Source of the DNA: an uncultured Prevotella sp.
Lineage (GTDB): Bacteria; Bacteroidota; Bacteroidia; Bacteroidales; Bacteroidaceae
DNA: 41,502 nucleotides
Reading direction: 5' to 3'
NCBI GenBank assembly: GCA_905198745.1
Contig: CAJKDU010000022.1
Coordinates: 1-41,502, forward strand
Numbering within the stretch: position 1 is the stretch's first letter; every line of letters starts with the position of its first letter. The notes beneath the pieces are model-generated. The model was given only the letters and a program-made list of their open reading frames with translations, had not been told where the DNA came from and made no database searches. Both the position numbers and the translations under genes were made by a program. Shown here in pieces: positions 1-9,477 of the stretch.

Positions 1-157
1 TGAACATTCTGTATGTAGCAATTTTATCCGCAAAGTTACTAAAAATTCTATTTATAACGGAGTTGCCAGTGGCAATCATTTTCGATAATGTCAAATTCGC
101 TCTTACGCTAATTCGTTTGTCGTTAAATGTCTGTCTTGTAAATGGGGAACTTTTCAT
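1..157 (-). CDS. IS4-family (Tn5/IS50-like) transposase, N-terminal part, runs off the window
   Basis: Read leftward from the ATG at 157-155, the frame stays open to the window edge (52 codons). The translation shows the pattern of the N-terminal DNA-binding domain of Tn5-like transposases: a Phe-Asn-Asp-Lys-Arg block (the family's Leu-Gly-Asp-Lys-Arg), then an Ala/Ile helix, then ATYRMF (the family's Ala-Ala-Tyr-Arg-Phe-Phe) near residues 47-52. The catalytic DDE domain would lie outside the window. A promoter sits directly upstream and its -7 box ends only about five bases before the ATG, so the message would be nearly leaderless, which fits the weak translation usual for transposases. The family is inferred from a short stretch; the IS end described at 198-216 supports it independently. 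Confidence 0.72.
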   Translation of the reverse strand, partial: MKSSPFTRQTFNDKRISVRANLTLSKMIATGNSVINRIFSNFADKIATYRMF

Positions 158-161
158 CCGA

Positions 162-190
162 CAAATATACAAAATTCCAATGATTTCAAA
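162..190 (-). promoter_or_regulatory. Promoter of the IS transposase
   Basis: On the minus strand there is a perfect -7 box TATATTTG (169-162) and a TTTG -33 element at 190-187, 17 bases upstream. Transcription would start at or just before the transposase ATG. Confidence 0.6.
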
Positions 191-197
191 GAACAAA

Positions 198-216
198 AGA
201 TGTGTATAAAGGGTAG
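198..216 (-). repeat. Outer inverted-repeat end of the IS (Tn5 mosaic-end-like)
   Basis: Read on the minus strand, the 19 bases match the Tn5/IS50 mosaic end at 15 of 19 positions, including TTATACACATCT without a mismatch. By alignment the last base of the element is about 216. The pectinesterase frame is open from exactly 217, and the TAG at 214-216 belongs to the IS end. IS50-type elements duplicate 9 bases, so the first copy of the duplication would be 217-225; the second copy lies outside the window. Confidence 0.65.
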
Positions 217-3200
217 GGCAATGACCTGGGCTACAACGTGGTTCGCAAGACGGGCGACGTGACCATGTCGCTCGTTCAGCCCAAGGTGCAGGCTGGCGAA
301 AACAAGGACGCCAACGCCATCGTCCTCTCCATGAAGCTCAAGAAAGGACTCCACTTCCAGCCCAAGCTGTTCAGCTTCTACTCATGCCGATGCGGCACCA
401 ACGGCGGACAGTTCGACGTGGTGGCCACCGCCGATGGCAAGAGCGCCACACTCGCCACGGGCGTGAAACCCGCTTCGGCCAACAACTACGACAAGTGCCA
501 GTATGACCTCTCGCCACTGGGCGACGTGACCGGCGAGGTGCAAATCAAGATATACGTCAAGAGCCTTGCCACCAACAAGCAGTATGGTTTCTCCAGCTTC
601 AGCATCTCCGGCTCCGTGAGCGGCACGGCAGACAAGGTGAACGTCTACACGCTCAGTGCCGTGCCTGCCGACCCACAGGCGGGCACCGTGATAGCCAACC
701 CTGCTGCCAGCAAGCTCGACGAGGGAACTCCCGTGACGCTCACCGCCACCGAGAACTTCGGCTACCACTTCGACCACTGGGCCGACGAGAACGGAAGCAG
801 CGTGTCGAAGGAAAATCCCTATGCCTTTGCCATCTCCGCCAACACCGCGCTCCGCGCCGTCTACACCTCAAAGCCCGTCTATGCCCTTCACCTGAGCCTG
901 ACCAGCGGCGCCCTCGACAATGCCGTGACCGTGGCACCGGAAGGCAACGTGAAGGACGGCACACATTATTATGAAGAGGGTACCGACGTGAAACTCACCA
1001 CCCGGAACAACAAGATTCTCACCTTCACCCACTGGGAAGACAACACCACAGCACCCGAACGCACCATCCGCATGGACGGCGAGAAGAACGTGGTGGCCAA
1101 CTTCTCTGCCTGCGACTACATCGTGGCATGGGATCTCCACGACGCCAACATACGCCAGGACCGCGCTGCCGACTATGCCTCGGAGAGCGAGAACGCCGGA
1201 CTGCTACAGCTGCGCGACGAAGCCGGAACATCCAAGTCGTGGCTCGGCTCCGAGATGAGAGGCAAGTGGAGCGCACGCGTGTGGAGGGCACTCACGGAGA
1301 AAGACTATTTCGAGATGTCGTTCTCGACCAAGGGCTACAAGAACATCAAGGTGGCTGCCGCCATGGGCGACGACTACAACGCCTACTCGGTGAACTACAT
1401 GCAAGCAAGCACCAACGGCACCGACTTCACCACCGTGGGCACCTACAACCTGCCCAACAGAGGATGGGACGAACAGGAGTTTGCACTGCCTGCCGCCTGC
1501 GACGACCAGGACAAGGTGTGGGTGCGCTTCATGCCCGATTACACCTCGCCGCTCACCGGAGTGGCCTCGGCCAACGACGGCACTGCCGTGGCTGAGATAT
1601 TCGTCACCGCCGACAAGAACCTGGCCGACGACACACAGGCTCCCCGACTGCTGTCGTCTATTCCTGCCGATGCCGACAAGGGAGCTTCAGCTTCTGGCTC
1701 CATCATTCTCAACTTCGACGAGAAGATTATGACCGCACAGGGCAACGCCACGCTCGACGGCGAGACACTCACGCCCACCGTCAGCGGCAAGACAGCCGTC
1801 TTTGCCTACAGCGGACTGAAATACAACACCGACTACACCTTCGTACTTCCCGCAGGCCTCATCACCGACCGCAGCGGCAATGCCTTTGAGGGCATCACCA
1901 TCCACTTCACCACCCTGGAGCGCAAGCAGCCCGAGGCACGGCTCTACGACGCCGTAGTGGCCCAAGACGGCACGGGCGACTACACCACCATACAGGCTGC
2001 CATCGACGCGGCACCCGCCAACCGCACGCAGCCCTGGCTCATCTTCATCAAGAAGGGCGTCTATAAAGGACACCACGACATTCCCGCCAACAAGCCCTAC
2101 CTGCACTTCATCGGACAAGGGCGCAACCTGGTGAGCATCACCGACTCCCGACTCAGCGGAGGCAACAACGCCTACCCTGTGGCTACGGGTGCCACACTGA
2201 CCGCCAACGCCGACAACCTCTATTTCGAGGGCATCAACTTTGTCAACTCCTATGGGGTGGAAAAGAATGACGGACCGCAGGCTCTCGCCCTCTACACCAT
2301 CGGCGACCGCATCGCACTCAACCGCGTGGGACTGCTCTCCTACCAGGACACATGGCTCACCACCACCAAACTCAACAACCGACACTACATCAAGGACAGC
2401 TGGATTGAGGGTGCGGTGGACTTCATCTACGGTCAGGGCAACGTGTTCTTCGACCAAGACACCATCAACATCGTGCGCAAGAGCGGCGGCTACATCGTGG
2501 CGCCCAACCACAGCAAGGGCACCACATGGGGCTACGTGTTCATGAACAACATCATCACCGCTCCCGGCAAGCCTTCCGACACCGACGTCTGGCTCGGACG
2601 TCCCTGGCACGAAAGCCCCATCACCGTGTTCATCAACACCCGTGCGGAAGTGAAGATTCCTGCCGCCGGCTGGTATGACCACATGGGCGGACTGCCCAAA
2701 CTATGGGCAGAATACAACACGGTCGACGCCAAAGGCAATCCTGTAGACCTGTCGCACCGCATCACGAAATACTGGTATGAAGACGACCAGAAGAACCAAG
2801 TGTGGGGAGAAAGCGAAAAGGCCGTGCTCACTGCCGAGGAGGCATCACGCTACACCGTGAAGAACGTGCTCTCGGGCAACGATGCCTGGCAACCCACACT
2901 GCTCACCGAGGCTTGTCAGACACCCACACCGACGGTAGACGGCCGACTCATCAGCTGGCAGGCCGTGCCCTACGCCATCTGCTATGTGGTCTGCGTGGAC
3001 GGCAATGTGACGGGTTTCACCACTGACACTGAGTACTCCATTCCTGCCAACATCGCCGTCACACCCGCGTCCGTGTGCACCGTGCAGGCCGTCAACGAGT
3101 ATGGCGGACTGAGCCAACAGGGCTTTGCCGCCGCCACCGGCATAGAGCACACTGAGGCCACAGCGCAAAAGGCCGACGGCAAGTGGTATAACCTCAAGGG

Positions 3201-3267
3201 ACAGCGTGCCGACAGCCGCACGGCAGGCATACGCATCTCTGCCGGCAAGAAAATGATAGTGAAATAG
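217..3267 (+). pseudogene. Large secreted pectinesterase (CE8), 5' end removed by IS insertion
   Basis: A pectin methylesterase that would remove methyl groups from homogalacturonan outside the cell. The open frame begins at 217 in the middle of a domain, with no signal peptide and no convincing start; the GTG at 238 is only the first possible codon. Counting from 217 there are 1016 residues: two InlB-like repeats with a Gly-Tyr-x-Phe-x-x-Trp core (about 147-298), a carbohydrate-binding-like beta domain (301-468), a Big_5-type Ig domain (472-566), and the CE8 beta-helix (577-855). The CE8 catalytic set is intact: Asp711 in QDTW, nucleophile Asp735 in VDFIYG, and Arg795 in GRPW. The protein ends in a Prevotella-type tail (WYNLKGQR then KKMIVK). 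The enzyme domain looks functional, but the gene as it stands lacks promoter, start and export signal. The missing part may lie on the other side of the IS. Confidence 0.88.
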
Positions 3268-3905
3268 TTCATCCTCGACATTCATGCCCCTACAGGCATG
3301 AGCGGTCAGCCAAGCCCGTTGGCGGTCAGACAGTCAGCAGCCCTCTCCGGCTCCATGACCCGACTGACACCAACGGGCCTTCTTTTGGCCGTTACCCAGC
3401 GGGTGGCAGCAGCCTAACAGCCTGTCGACAACCTTTCTCCCTGCCTGGGCACTCATTGCCCGCGGCCCGGGCATACATTGCCCAAACGGAGAGATGCATG
3501 TAGGGCAACGGACAGCATGGTGCACAACGTCACCTGGGCAACCGGCAAAGTCGGGAAAACGTGCCTGACTCCGACGCGTAAACCATGAAAAAGCTCAACA
3601 AAACAGAGTTCAGAATCCTGGCCTCACCCCTCTTTCCGTCACTGCTTCACAGCCTGCAGACCGCCTGTTTTCACGTTCCAAGGCAGAGCGTTGCATACGT
3701 TGCAAAACTAAAAACAGCGTGTTTTTCCCGTCCGCAGACACCATTTTCACTACGAAAAGGACCAAAACAGGGTGTGAAAAGTGAAAAATTCTGAGCTGAA
3801 CGACCACTTTTTCGAGCCCTTCACCGCTTTTTTTGTCCCGATTTATTTATGCCTAAAGAGGAGCCGAAATTATGAAAAAAGGACCGACGGAAAGAGGCTA
3901 CTCAC

Positions 3906-3984
3906 CGAGTTGGGCACCGTAAGTCGCCGAGTTAGCCACCGTAAGTCGCCGAGTTAGCCACCGTAAGTCGCCGACTTAGCCACC
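3906..3984. repeat. 22-bp tandem repeat array 1 (about 3.6 units)
   Basis: Units begin at 3906, 3928, 3950 and 3972 (the last partial). Units 2 and 3 are identical, and unit 1 differs only in a GGG/AGC patch. The core of each unit is CCGTAAGTCGCCGAGTTAGC. The same period and related words recur at 19564-19651 and 40948-41101. Confidence 0.9.
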
Positions 3985-4126
3985 TCAAAAAACCATTCAA
4001 CAAATGCAACGCTTTTTGCCCTTCAGGAAAGTCAGCGGAAAGCAGACTTGCAAGTAACTGAAGCACAAGCCGTTACGAGCATTCATTTTCTAAAAGCAAG
4101 CACATTAAAAGAGGCAAAAAACCTTC

Positions 4127-4306
4127 AAAAGCGTTGCGTTGCGATAAAAATCTGCTTTAAAAATGCCCGATTTTCATACTCTGAAAAAATTCATAATATA
4201 TATTTATATATATTATGCTTAAAAATTAGTATATTGAAAAAATGCGTTATTCAGCCTAAAAAATGCCCTTTTTGACCCCTGTTTTTGAGTGCAACGCAAC
4301 GCTTTT
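4127..4306. repeat. Inverted repeat with GCAACGCAACGC core
   Basis: The 16 bases at 4291-4306 are the exact reverse complement of 4127-4142. Further GCAACGC words lie at 4006-4012 and around 4367. The pair could form a long hairpin or mark binding sites; function is unknown. Confidence 0.6.
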
Positions 4307-4501
4307 CGTCATTTTTAGGGTAAAAAGCCGCCGAAAAAAGGTGCGGAAACCAGTGGTGAGGGAAAACGCAACGCATGCCCGGCATCCTTTGGAAAAAACA
4401 CGACAAACGCATGCCGACAGTCGCCCGACGCCATCATCCACCCCGCAAACAGGGTGAGAGAAAACTCGTAAATTCCCCTTTCTTTTTATGGACAGCCCTC
4501 G

Positions 4502-4529
4502 TTTATTTCAAAAAAATTTATTACCTTTG
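4502..4529 (+). promoter_or_regulatory. Promoter of dnaX
   Basis: The -7 box TACCTTTG is at 4522-4529, with a TTTA -33 element at 4502-4505. This gives a leader of about 15 bases before the ATG at 4550. Confidence 0.65.
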
Positions 4530-4549
4530 TAGCACAAAACCCAAGCATC

Positions 4550-6355
4550 ATGAACGAATATATAGTATCGGCACGCAAGTATCGTCCCATGACCTTCGAC
4601 TCCGTGGTGGGACAGTCGGCACTCACCACGACGCTCAAGAACGCCGTGAAGAGCGGCAAGCTGGCGCACGCCTACCTGTTCTGCGGTCCACGCGGAGTGG
4701 GCAAGACCACCTGTGCGCGCATCTTCGCCAAAGCCATCAACTGCCTGTCGCCCACAGCCGACGGAGAGGCATGCAACGAGTGCGAGAGCTGCAAGGCCTT
4801 CAACGAGCAGCGCTCCTACAACATCTTTGAACTCGACGCCGCCAGCAACAACTCCGTGGAGAGCATCAAGCAACTCATGGAACAAACCCGCATACCGCCC
4901 CAGGTGGGCCGCTACAAGGTGTTCATCATCGACGAGGTGCACATGCTGTCTACCGCCGCCTTCAACGCCTTTCTCAAGACCCTCGAAGAGCCGCCGGCAC
5001 ACGTCATCTTCATTCTCGCGACCACCGAGAAAAACAAGATTCTGCCCACCATTCTCTCCCGCTGCCAAATCTACGACTTCGAGCGGATGACCGTGCAGGG
5101 CATTGTCGACCACCTGAAGATGGTGGCAGCAAAGGAAGGCTTCACCTGCGAGGACGAAGCCCTCAACGTGATTGCCGAGAAGGCCGACGGCGGCATGCGC
5201 GACGCCCTCTCCATCTTCGACCAGGCTGCCAGCTTCTGCCAGGGCAACATCACCTACAAGAAAGTGATCGAAGACCTCAACGTGCTCGACGCCGACTACT
5301 ACTTCAAGATTGTGGACCTCGCCATGGAAAACAAGGTGAGTGACGTGATGCTGCTCCTCAACGACGTCATTGCCAAGGGATTCGACGGCGGCAACCTCGC
5401 CCTCGGACTCGCCTCGCACATACGCAACGTGCTCATGGCCAAGGACGCCAGCACACTGCCCCTGCTGGAAGTGAGCGAGACACGCCGGCAGAAATACCAG
5501 GAACAGGCACAGAAATGCCCCGCCAAGTTCCTCTATCAGGCCATGCAGATACTCAACCGCTGCGACATAGAATACAAGCAGAGCAGCAACAAGCGGTTCC
5601 TCGTGGAGCTCACCCTCATAGAGGTGGCACAGATCACCCAGCAGGACGACGCCGCCGAAGGAGCCAGTGCGGGGCCTCGCCCCAGAAGACTGAAAACCCT
5701 GTTTAAGCTATTGGCGCTTTCAGCCCAGTCTAAACCGGCCCAGCAGGTGACCGGGACAGAGCAGCGTGCGCAGCCCTCCGCTGCCACCAGGGAAACCGCC
5801 ACCCACGCCACCCCACACACCACACCCAGCGGCAACACGCCGGAAACGACCACTGCCACAGCCCCACAAACCGCCCCAAAGCCCAAGCCCAAACTGACGG
5901 GCATCGGCATGTCGTGGGCCAACCTGCGGAGAGGCCCCAAGAAGAAGACCTACGGGCAGGAAAAAGAGGAAGAGGTAAGCAAGGACGAGAACTACGAGTT
6001 CAGCCAATCCCAACTCGACCTGCAGTGGCTCACCATGTGCAACCGCATGCCGCAACAAATGGTGGCCACGGCCACACGAATGAAGAACATGAGGCCCCTC
6101 ATCACCGACTTCCCCAACATCGAGGTGGTAATAGACAACCAATACCTGCTCGAACAGATGCAGGAAATCAGACAGCGCATCAAGGCCACCCTGGCACGCG
6201 ACCTGCACAACGGCAACATAGAGCTCCACCTCAGGCTCGCCAAGGCAGAAGAGATGACCAAGATACTCACCCCGAAGGAAGTGCTCGAGGAACTGTCGAA
6301 AGCCAACCCCTCCATCGTCAAACTGCGCGAAGCACTCGACCTCCGTCTCGTCTGA
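4550..6355 (+). CDS. dnaX: DNA polymerase III subunit gamma/tau
   Basis: The clamp-loader ATPase that loads the beta sliding clamp and ties polymerase cores to the helicase. The 601 residues show Walker A GPRGVGKTT at 46-54, the four zinc-binding cysteines (65, 75, 78, 81), Walker B IIDEVH at 126-131, and the ILSRC arginine-finger motif near 170. Residues about 375-460 are a low-complexity Thr/Pro/Ala linker typical of tau. The last 130 residues form the tau C-terminal domain, with WLTMCNRMP as in other Bacteroidetes. I see no A-rich slippery sequence for a programmed frameshift, so a separate gamma product is not indicated. It has its own promoter, and the next gene also starts from its own. 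Confidence 0.96.
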   Translation: MNEYIVSARKYRPMTFDSVVGQSALTTTLKNAVKSGKLAHAYLFCGPRGVGKTTCARIFAKAINCLSPTADGEACNECESCKAFNEQRSYNIFELDAASNNSVESIKQLMEQTRIPPQVGRYKVFIIDEVHMLSTAAFNAFLKTLEEPPAHVIFILATTEKNKILPTILSRCQIYDFERMTVQGIVDHLKMVAAKEGFTCEDEALNVIAEKADGGMRDALSIFDQAASFCQGNITYKKVIEDLNVLDADYYFKIVDLAMENKVSDVMLLLNDVIAKGFDGGNLALGLASHIRNVLMAKDASTLPLLEVSETRRQKYQEQAQKCPAKFLYQAMQILNRCDIEYKQSSNKRFLVELTLIEVAQITQQDDAAEGASAGPRPRRLKTLFKLLALSAQSKPAQQVTGTEQRAQPSAATRETATHATPHTTPSGNTPETTTATAPQTAPKPKPKLTGIGMSWANLRRGPKKKTYGQEKEEEVSKDENYEFSQSQLDLQWLTMCNRMPQQMVATATRMKNMRPLITDFPNIEVVIDNQYLLEQMQEIRQRIKATLARDLHNGNIELHLRLAKAEEMTKILTPKEVLEELSKANPSIVKLREALDLRLV

Positions 6356-6412
6356 GCGTCGCCGCCAAGCAAGCCACGCAGTTGAAAAAAACGCTAAAAG
6401 AACAGGCTATAT

Positions 6413-6443
6413 TTTGTTCTTCACACGAATTACATTAACTTTG
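6413..6443 (+). promoter_or_regulatory. Promoter of the DivIC-like gene
   Basis: There is a TTTG at 6413-6416 and a perfect TAACTTTG -7 box at 6436-6443, 19 bases apart. The ATG at 6454 follows closely. Confidence 0.7.
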
Positions 6444-6453
6444 CAACAACATT

Positions 6454-6789
6454 ATGAGCCGCTGGATATACATCTGGAAAGTAGTCAGTCACTACAAATA
6501 CATCATCACCATAGTGATTGGCGTTCTCGTCGTAGGCATCTTCGACGAGAACAGCTTCATGCAGAAAATCAAATACGAATTTGAAATCAGCGACTTGCAA
6601 AAGGAAATCAACAAATACAACGCCATCTACGAGCGCGACACCCGCCAGCTCCGCATGCTCCAGAGCAACCCGAAAAACATAGAGAAAATAGCCCGCGAGC
6701 GCTATTTCATGAAAGCGGACGACGAGGACATCTTCGTGCTCAGCGACGACGAACAGCCAACACTTTCGAATGAAGAATCTAAAGAATAA
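6454..6789 (+). CDS. DivIC/FtsB-like septum formation initiator
   Basis: A bitopic cell-division protein of the FtsB/DivIC family, which bridges divisome proteins at the septum. The 111 residues start with a short basic cytoplasmic end and one membrane segment (about 17-31, IITIVIGVLVVGIF). A coiled coil follows (about 40-75, with DLQKEINKYNAIYERD), then the family's RYFMKADDED motif near 85-94, equivalent to the RE.y.m...E signature. It overlaps the next gene by 20 bases, which suggests translational coupling. The family call is firm; which of the FtsB or DivIC roles applies in this phylum is not. Confidence 0.88.
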   Translation: MSRWIYIWKVVSHYKYIITIVIGVLVVGIFDENSFMQKIKYEFEISDLQKEINKYNAIYERDTRQLRMLQSNPKNIEKIARERYFMKADDEDIFVLSDDEQPTLSNEESKE

Positions 6790-7186
6790 TAACCTACAGG
6801 CCCTCATCTTCCTGATGGGAGGCATACTCATGGTAGCCAGCGTGGGATGCTACGTGCTCCTCTGGCAACAGCAAATAGTCTGCTGGACCTTCCTCGTGGG
6901 AGCCGTCATGTTCACCACCATGCAAGCCATGCAAACCTACGAAGGCAACAGCCCCACCATCGCACGGCTGCGCCGCATCATGGCCTTCGCCGACATCTGC
7001 TTCGTGCTCTCCGGCCTGCTCATGGTCGACACCACCTACCAGTTTCTCGCCAGTCTTTTCAACAACTACCTGGACTACTTCAACTACATCTACAACAAGT
7101 GGGTGCTCCTGCTACTCATAGCCGCCATCCTCGAACTATATTCCTCACACCGCATTTCCACAGAATTGAAAAAGGAGAGGAAATAA
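6770..7186 (+). CDS. Small four-helix membrane protein, function unknown
   Basis: A 138-residue protein with four hydrophobic segments (about 8-30, 34-53, 66-89 and 109-127), a short basic start and a Lys/Arg-rich end. It overlaps the upstream division gene by 20 bases and probably shares its message. I recognise it only as the kind of conserved hypothetical that follows divIC in Bacteroidales genomes. No catalytic or binding motif is visible, and a role near the envelope or divisome is inferred from position alone. Confidence 0.8.
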   Translation: MKNLKNNNLQALIFLMGGILMVASVGCYVLLWQQQIVCWTFLVGAVMFTTMQAMQTYEGNSPTIARLRRIMAFADICFVLSGLLMVDTTYQFLASLFNNYLDYFNYIYNKWVLLLLIAAILELYSSHRISTELKKERK

Positions 7187-7235
7187 ATAAAAAATGATAA
7201 AAGACAGCCGTGTAGTTTTAAATAGACTGAAAACA

Positions 7236-7267
7236 TTTCACCACTTCAGCAATACATTGTACTTTTG
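7236..7267 (+). promoter_or_regulatory. Promoter of the DUF4369 lipoprotein/pyrC unit
   Basis: The -7 box TACTTTTG is at 7260-7267, with TTTC at 7236-7239 as a weak -33. The first gene starts at 7299. Confidence 0.6.
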
Positions 7268-7298
7268 TAAGGCTGATTAAGAAATAGCAGAACACAAT

Positions 7299-8105
7299 AT
7301 GAACAAAATACTTTACGCTTTCCTTACCGTCATGGCATTCGCCTCATGCGCCAATTCATACAACATCCAGGGCACATCCAACGTGTCTACACTTGACGGA
7401 AGAATGCTCTATCTGAAAATCGTCAAGAACAACGAACTCAAGAGCATAGACTCCTGCGAGGTGGTGCACGGACAGTTCCACTTCAACGGAACACTCGACT
7501 CCGTGAGAATGGCCAACATCTACATGGACAACGAAAGCGTGATGCCTGTGGTCATCGAGAGTGGAGACATCAACATCAAGATAGACAACACACAGCAAGT
7601 CATCAGCGGCACACCTCTCAACGACAAGCTCTTCAAGTTCATGAAGAAGTATGACCAGCTGCAAAACCAGAACGCGGAACTCGTGCACAAGCACGACCAG
7701 GCCATCATGGACGGACGCGACATGGCCACCGTCAACCAGCAGCTGGCCGCCGAGGCAGCCAGCATCGACCAGAAACTCGACGACCTGGTGACGGGATTCA
7801 TCACCGAGAACTTCGACAACGTGCTCGGTCCCGGCATCTTCATGATGATGACCTCCTCCTTCCAGTATCCGGAACTCACACCGTGGATAGAAGACATCAT
7901 GAGCAAGGCAACCGACAACTTCAAGAACGACCCCTACGTGAAGGAATACATGGAAGCGGCACAGAAGATACAGAACATGCAGAACGGACTCGCACAACCC
8001 GACATGCCGCAACCCGCCGCACCACAGCCCGACCAGCAACAGGCACAGCAGGCTCCGCCCACACCCAACGAGATGGCCAAGCCCGCCGAACAACCCAAAG
8101 AATAA
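7299..8105 (+). CDS. DUF4369-domain lipoprotein
   Basis: A 268-residue envelope lipoprotein. The signal peptide ends in the lipobox FASC, placing the lipidated Cys near residue 17. The DUF4369 beta domain follows (about 20-110), with the typical order of 'substance' strands: LDGRMLYLK, SIDSCEV, GQFHFNGTLD and VIESGDINI. This domain usually stands at the N-terminus of Bacteroidetes thioredoxin-like proteins, but no thioredoxin CxxC follows here. Residues 110-225 are helical, and the end is a Pro/Gln/Ala-rich tail (about 225-268) likely to be disordered. Only 19 bases separate it from pyrC, so the two are probably cotranscribed. The function is unknown. Confidence 0.85.
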   Translation: MNKILYAFLTVMAFASCANSYNIQGTSNVSTLDGRMLYLKIVKNNELKSIDSCEVVHGQFHFNGTLDSVRMANIYMDNESVMPVVIESGDINIKIDNTQQVISGTPLNDKLFKFMKKYDQLQNQNAELVHKHDQAIMDGRDMATVNQQLAAEAASIDQKLDDLVTGFITENFDNVLGPGIFMMMTSSFQYPELTPWIEDIMSKATDNFKNDPYVKEYMEAAQKIQNMQNGLAQPDMPQPAAPQPDQQQAQQAPPTPNEMAKPAEQPKE

Positions 8106-8124
8106 AAACACAACAGGAAACAAC

Positions 8125-9477
8125 ATGAAAACGTTAATATCTGGCGCTGTAGTAGTAAACGAAGAACAACAATACAGAGCCGATGTGGTCATAGAAGACG
8201 ACCGGATAGCAGATATTATCAAGGACAACCATACGCCCCGTGACAGCTACGAAACCATCGTGGATGCCACGGGGTGCTTCGTATTGCCCGGCGTAATAGA
8301 CGAACACGTGCACTTCCGCGAGCCGGGACTCACCGACAAGGCCGACATGGAAAGCGAAAGCCGTGCCGCAGCCTTTGGCGGAGTGACCTCCTACTTCGAC
8401 ATGCCCAACACCAAGCCACAGACCACCACGCCCGACCACTGGAACGCCAAGCGGCAACTCGGACGCGAGAAAAGCCACGTGAACTACGCCTTCTTCTACG
8501 GAGCCACCAACGACAATGCCGACACGTTCGGCAGCGTGGACCCACGCCACGTGCCCGGCATCAAACTCTTCATGGGCTCCTCCACAGGCAACATGCTCGT
8601 GGACAACAGGGCCTCACTCGAGAAGATATTCTCCTCCACAGACAAGGTCATCATGACCCACTGTGAAGACACGGACGAAATAAACCGCAACATGGCGGAA
8701 GCCAAAAGCAAGCATGGCGACGACCCCGACGTGGTCCACCATCCAGAAATACGCTCCGAACAGGCCTGCTACGACTCGTCGGCACTCGCCGTGGAGCTGG
8801 CCCGAAAGAACCATGCCCGGCTCCACATTGCCCACATCACCACAGCCCGCGAACTCACACTCATCCCCAAGGCTTCAGACGACGACATGCAGCGAGGCAC
8901 ACTGCCCCGCATCACCGCCGAAGCCGTGGTGGCACACCTGATGTTCTGCGACGAGGACTACGCGCGGCTCGGCACACGCATCAAGTGCAACCCTGCCGTG
9001 AAGACCCGTGCCGACCGTGATGCACTGCGCCGGGGACTCACAGACGGAAGCATCGTCTGCGTGGCCACCGACCATGCACCCCACCAGTGGGCCGACAAGC
9101 AGGGCGGATGCGCCAAGGCTGCCTCAGGCATGCCCATGCTGCAATTCTCGCTCGTGAGCATGCTCCAACTGGTAGACGAGGGCGTGCTGCCCCTCACCCG
9201 TGTGCCCCGACTGATGAGCCACAACCCAGCACTGCTCTTCTCCGTCGGCCAAAGGGGCTTTATCCGCCCAGGCTACAAGGCTGACCTCGTCATCGTGCGC
9301 CCGGGAAAGCCCTGGACCGTGAGCCGCGACAACATTGAGAGCAAATGCAAGTGGAGCCCCATGGAAGGACACACCTTCAACTGGCAGGTGGAACACACCT
9401 TCTGCAACGGACACCATATATATAATAAAGGAACATTCGACAAGGACAGCCACGGCGAAGAGATAGTTTTTGAATGA
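8125..9477 (+). CDS. pyrC: Dihydroorotase (class I type)
   Basis: Catalyses ring closure of carbamoyl aspartate to dihydroorotate in pyrimidine synthesis, in the cytosol. The 450 residues carry the amidohydrolase metal site: His61 and His63 in HVHFREPG, Lys147 in GIKLFMGSSTG (the carboxylated lysine position), His179 in HCED, His234/His237 in HIAHITT, and Asp316 in TDHAPH. The length and the HVHFREPG signature fit the class I enzymes. The ATG at 8125 follows the upstream lipoprotein by 19 bases. The stop overlaps the start of the next gene by four bases (ATGA), so that gene is translationally coupled. Confidence 0.95.
   Translation: MKTLISGAVVVNEEQQYRADVVIEDDRIADIIKDNHTPRDSYETIVDATGCFVLPGVIDEHVHFREPGLTDKADMESESRAAAFGGVTSYFDMPNTKPQTTTPDHWNAKRQLGREKSHVNYAFFYGATNDNADTFGSVDPRHVPGIKLFMGSSTGNMLVDNRASLEKIFSSTDKVIMTHCEDTDEINRNMAEAKSKHGDDPDVVHHPEIRSEQACYDSSALAVELARKNHARLHIAHITTARELTLIPKASDDDMQRGTLPRITAEAVVAHLMFCDEDYARLGTRIKCNPAVKTRADRDALRRGLTDGSIVCVATDHAPHQWADKQGGCAKAASGMPMLQFSLVSMLQLVDEGVLPLTRVPRLMSHNPALLFSVGQRGFIRPGYKADLVIVRPGKPWTVSRDNIESKCKWSPMEGHTFNWQVEHTFCNGHHIYNKGTFDKDSHGEEIVFE

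Larger units (their letters stand above)
3268..4501. other. Gene-free spacer of 1.2 kb with repeats
   Basis: No convincing gene is present. Short frames at 3585-3794, 4048-4275 and 4263-4457 have no family resemblance and no good start. The stretch holds a 22-bp tandem array (3906-3984), several GCAACGC repeats including a 16-bp inverted pair, and an AT-only patch around 4190-4215. Base composition swings from GC-rich at the left to AT-rich at 4080-4260. It may be decayed DNA or a recombination hot spot. Confidence 0.6.

Noticed and set aside
3585..3794. 69-residue frame starting with Met-Lys-Lys
   Set aside because: It has no hydrophobic signal, no family likeness and no promoter, and lies in a repeat-bearing spacer.
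3906..3984. Possible CRISPR array
   Set aside because: The units abut with no unique spacers, and the period is 22 bases. The same holds for the arrays at 19564 and 40948. No cas gene is present.
4048..4457. Short overlapping frames on both strands in the spacer before dnaX
   Set aside because: They arise from AT-rich and repeat sequence; composition is not gene-like and there is no promoter.
5640..5720. Programmed frameshift in dnaX producing a short gamma subunit
   Set aside because: No A-rich slippery heptamer or following hairpin of the usual type was found in the linker region.
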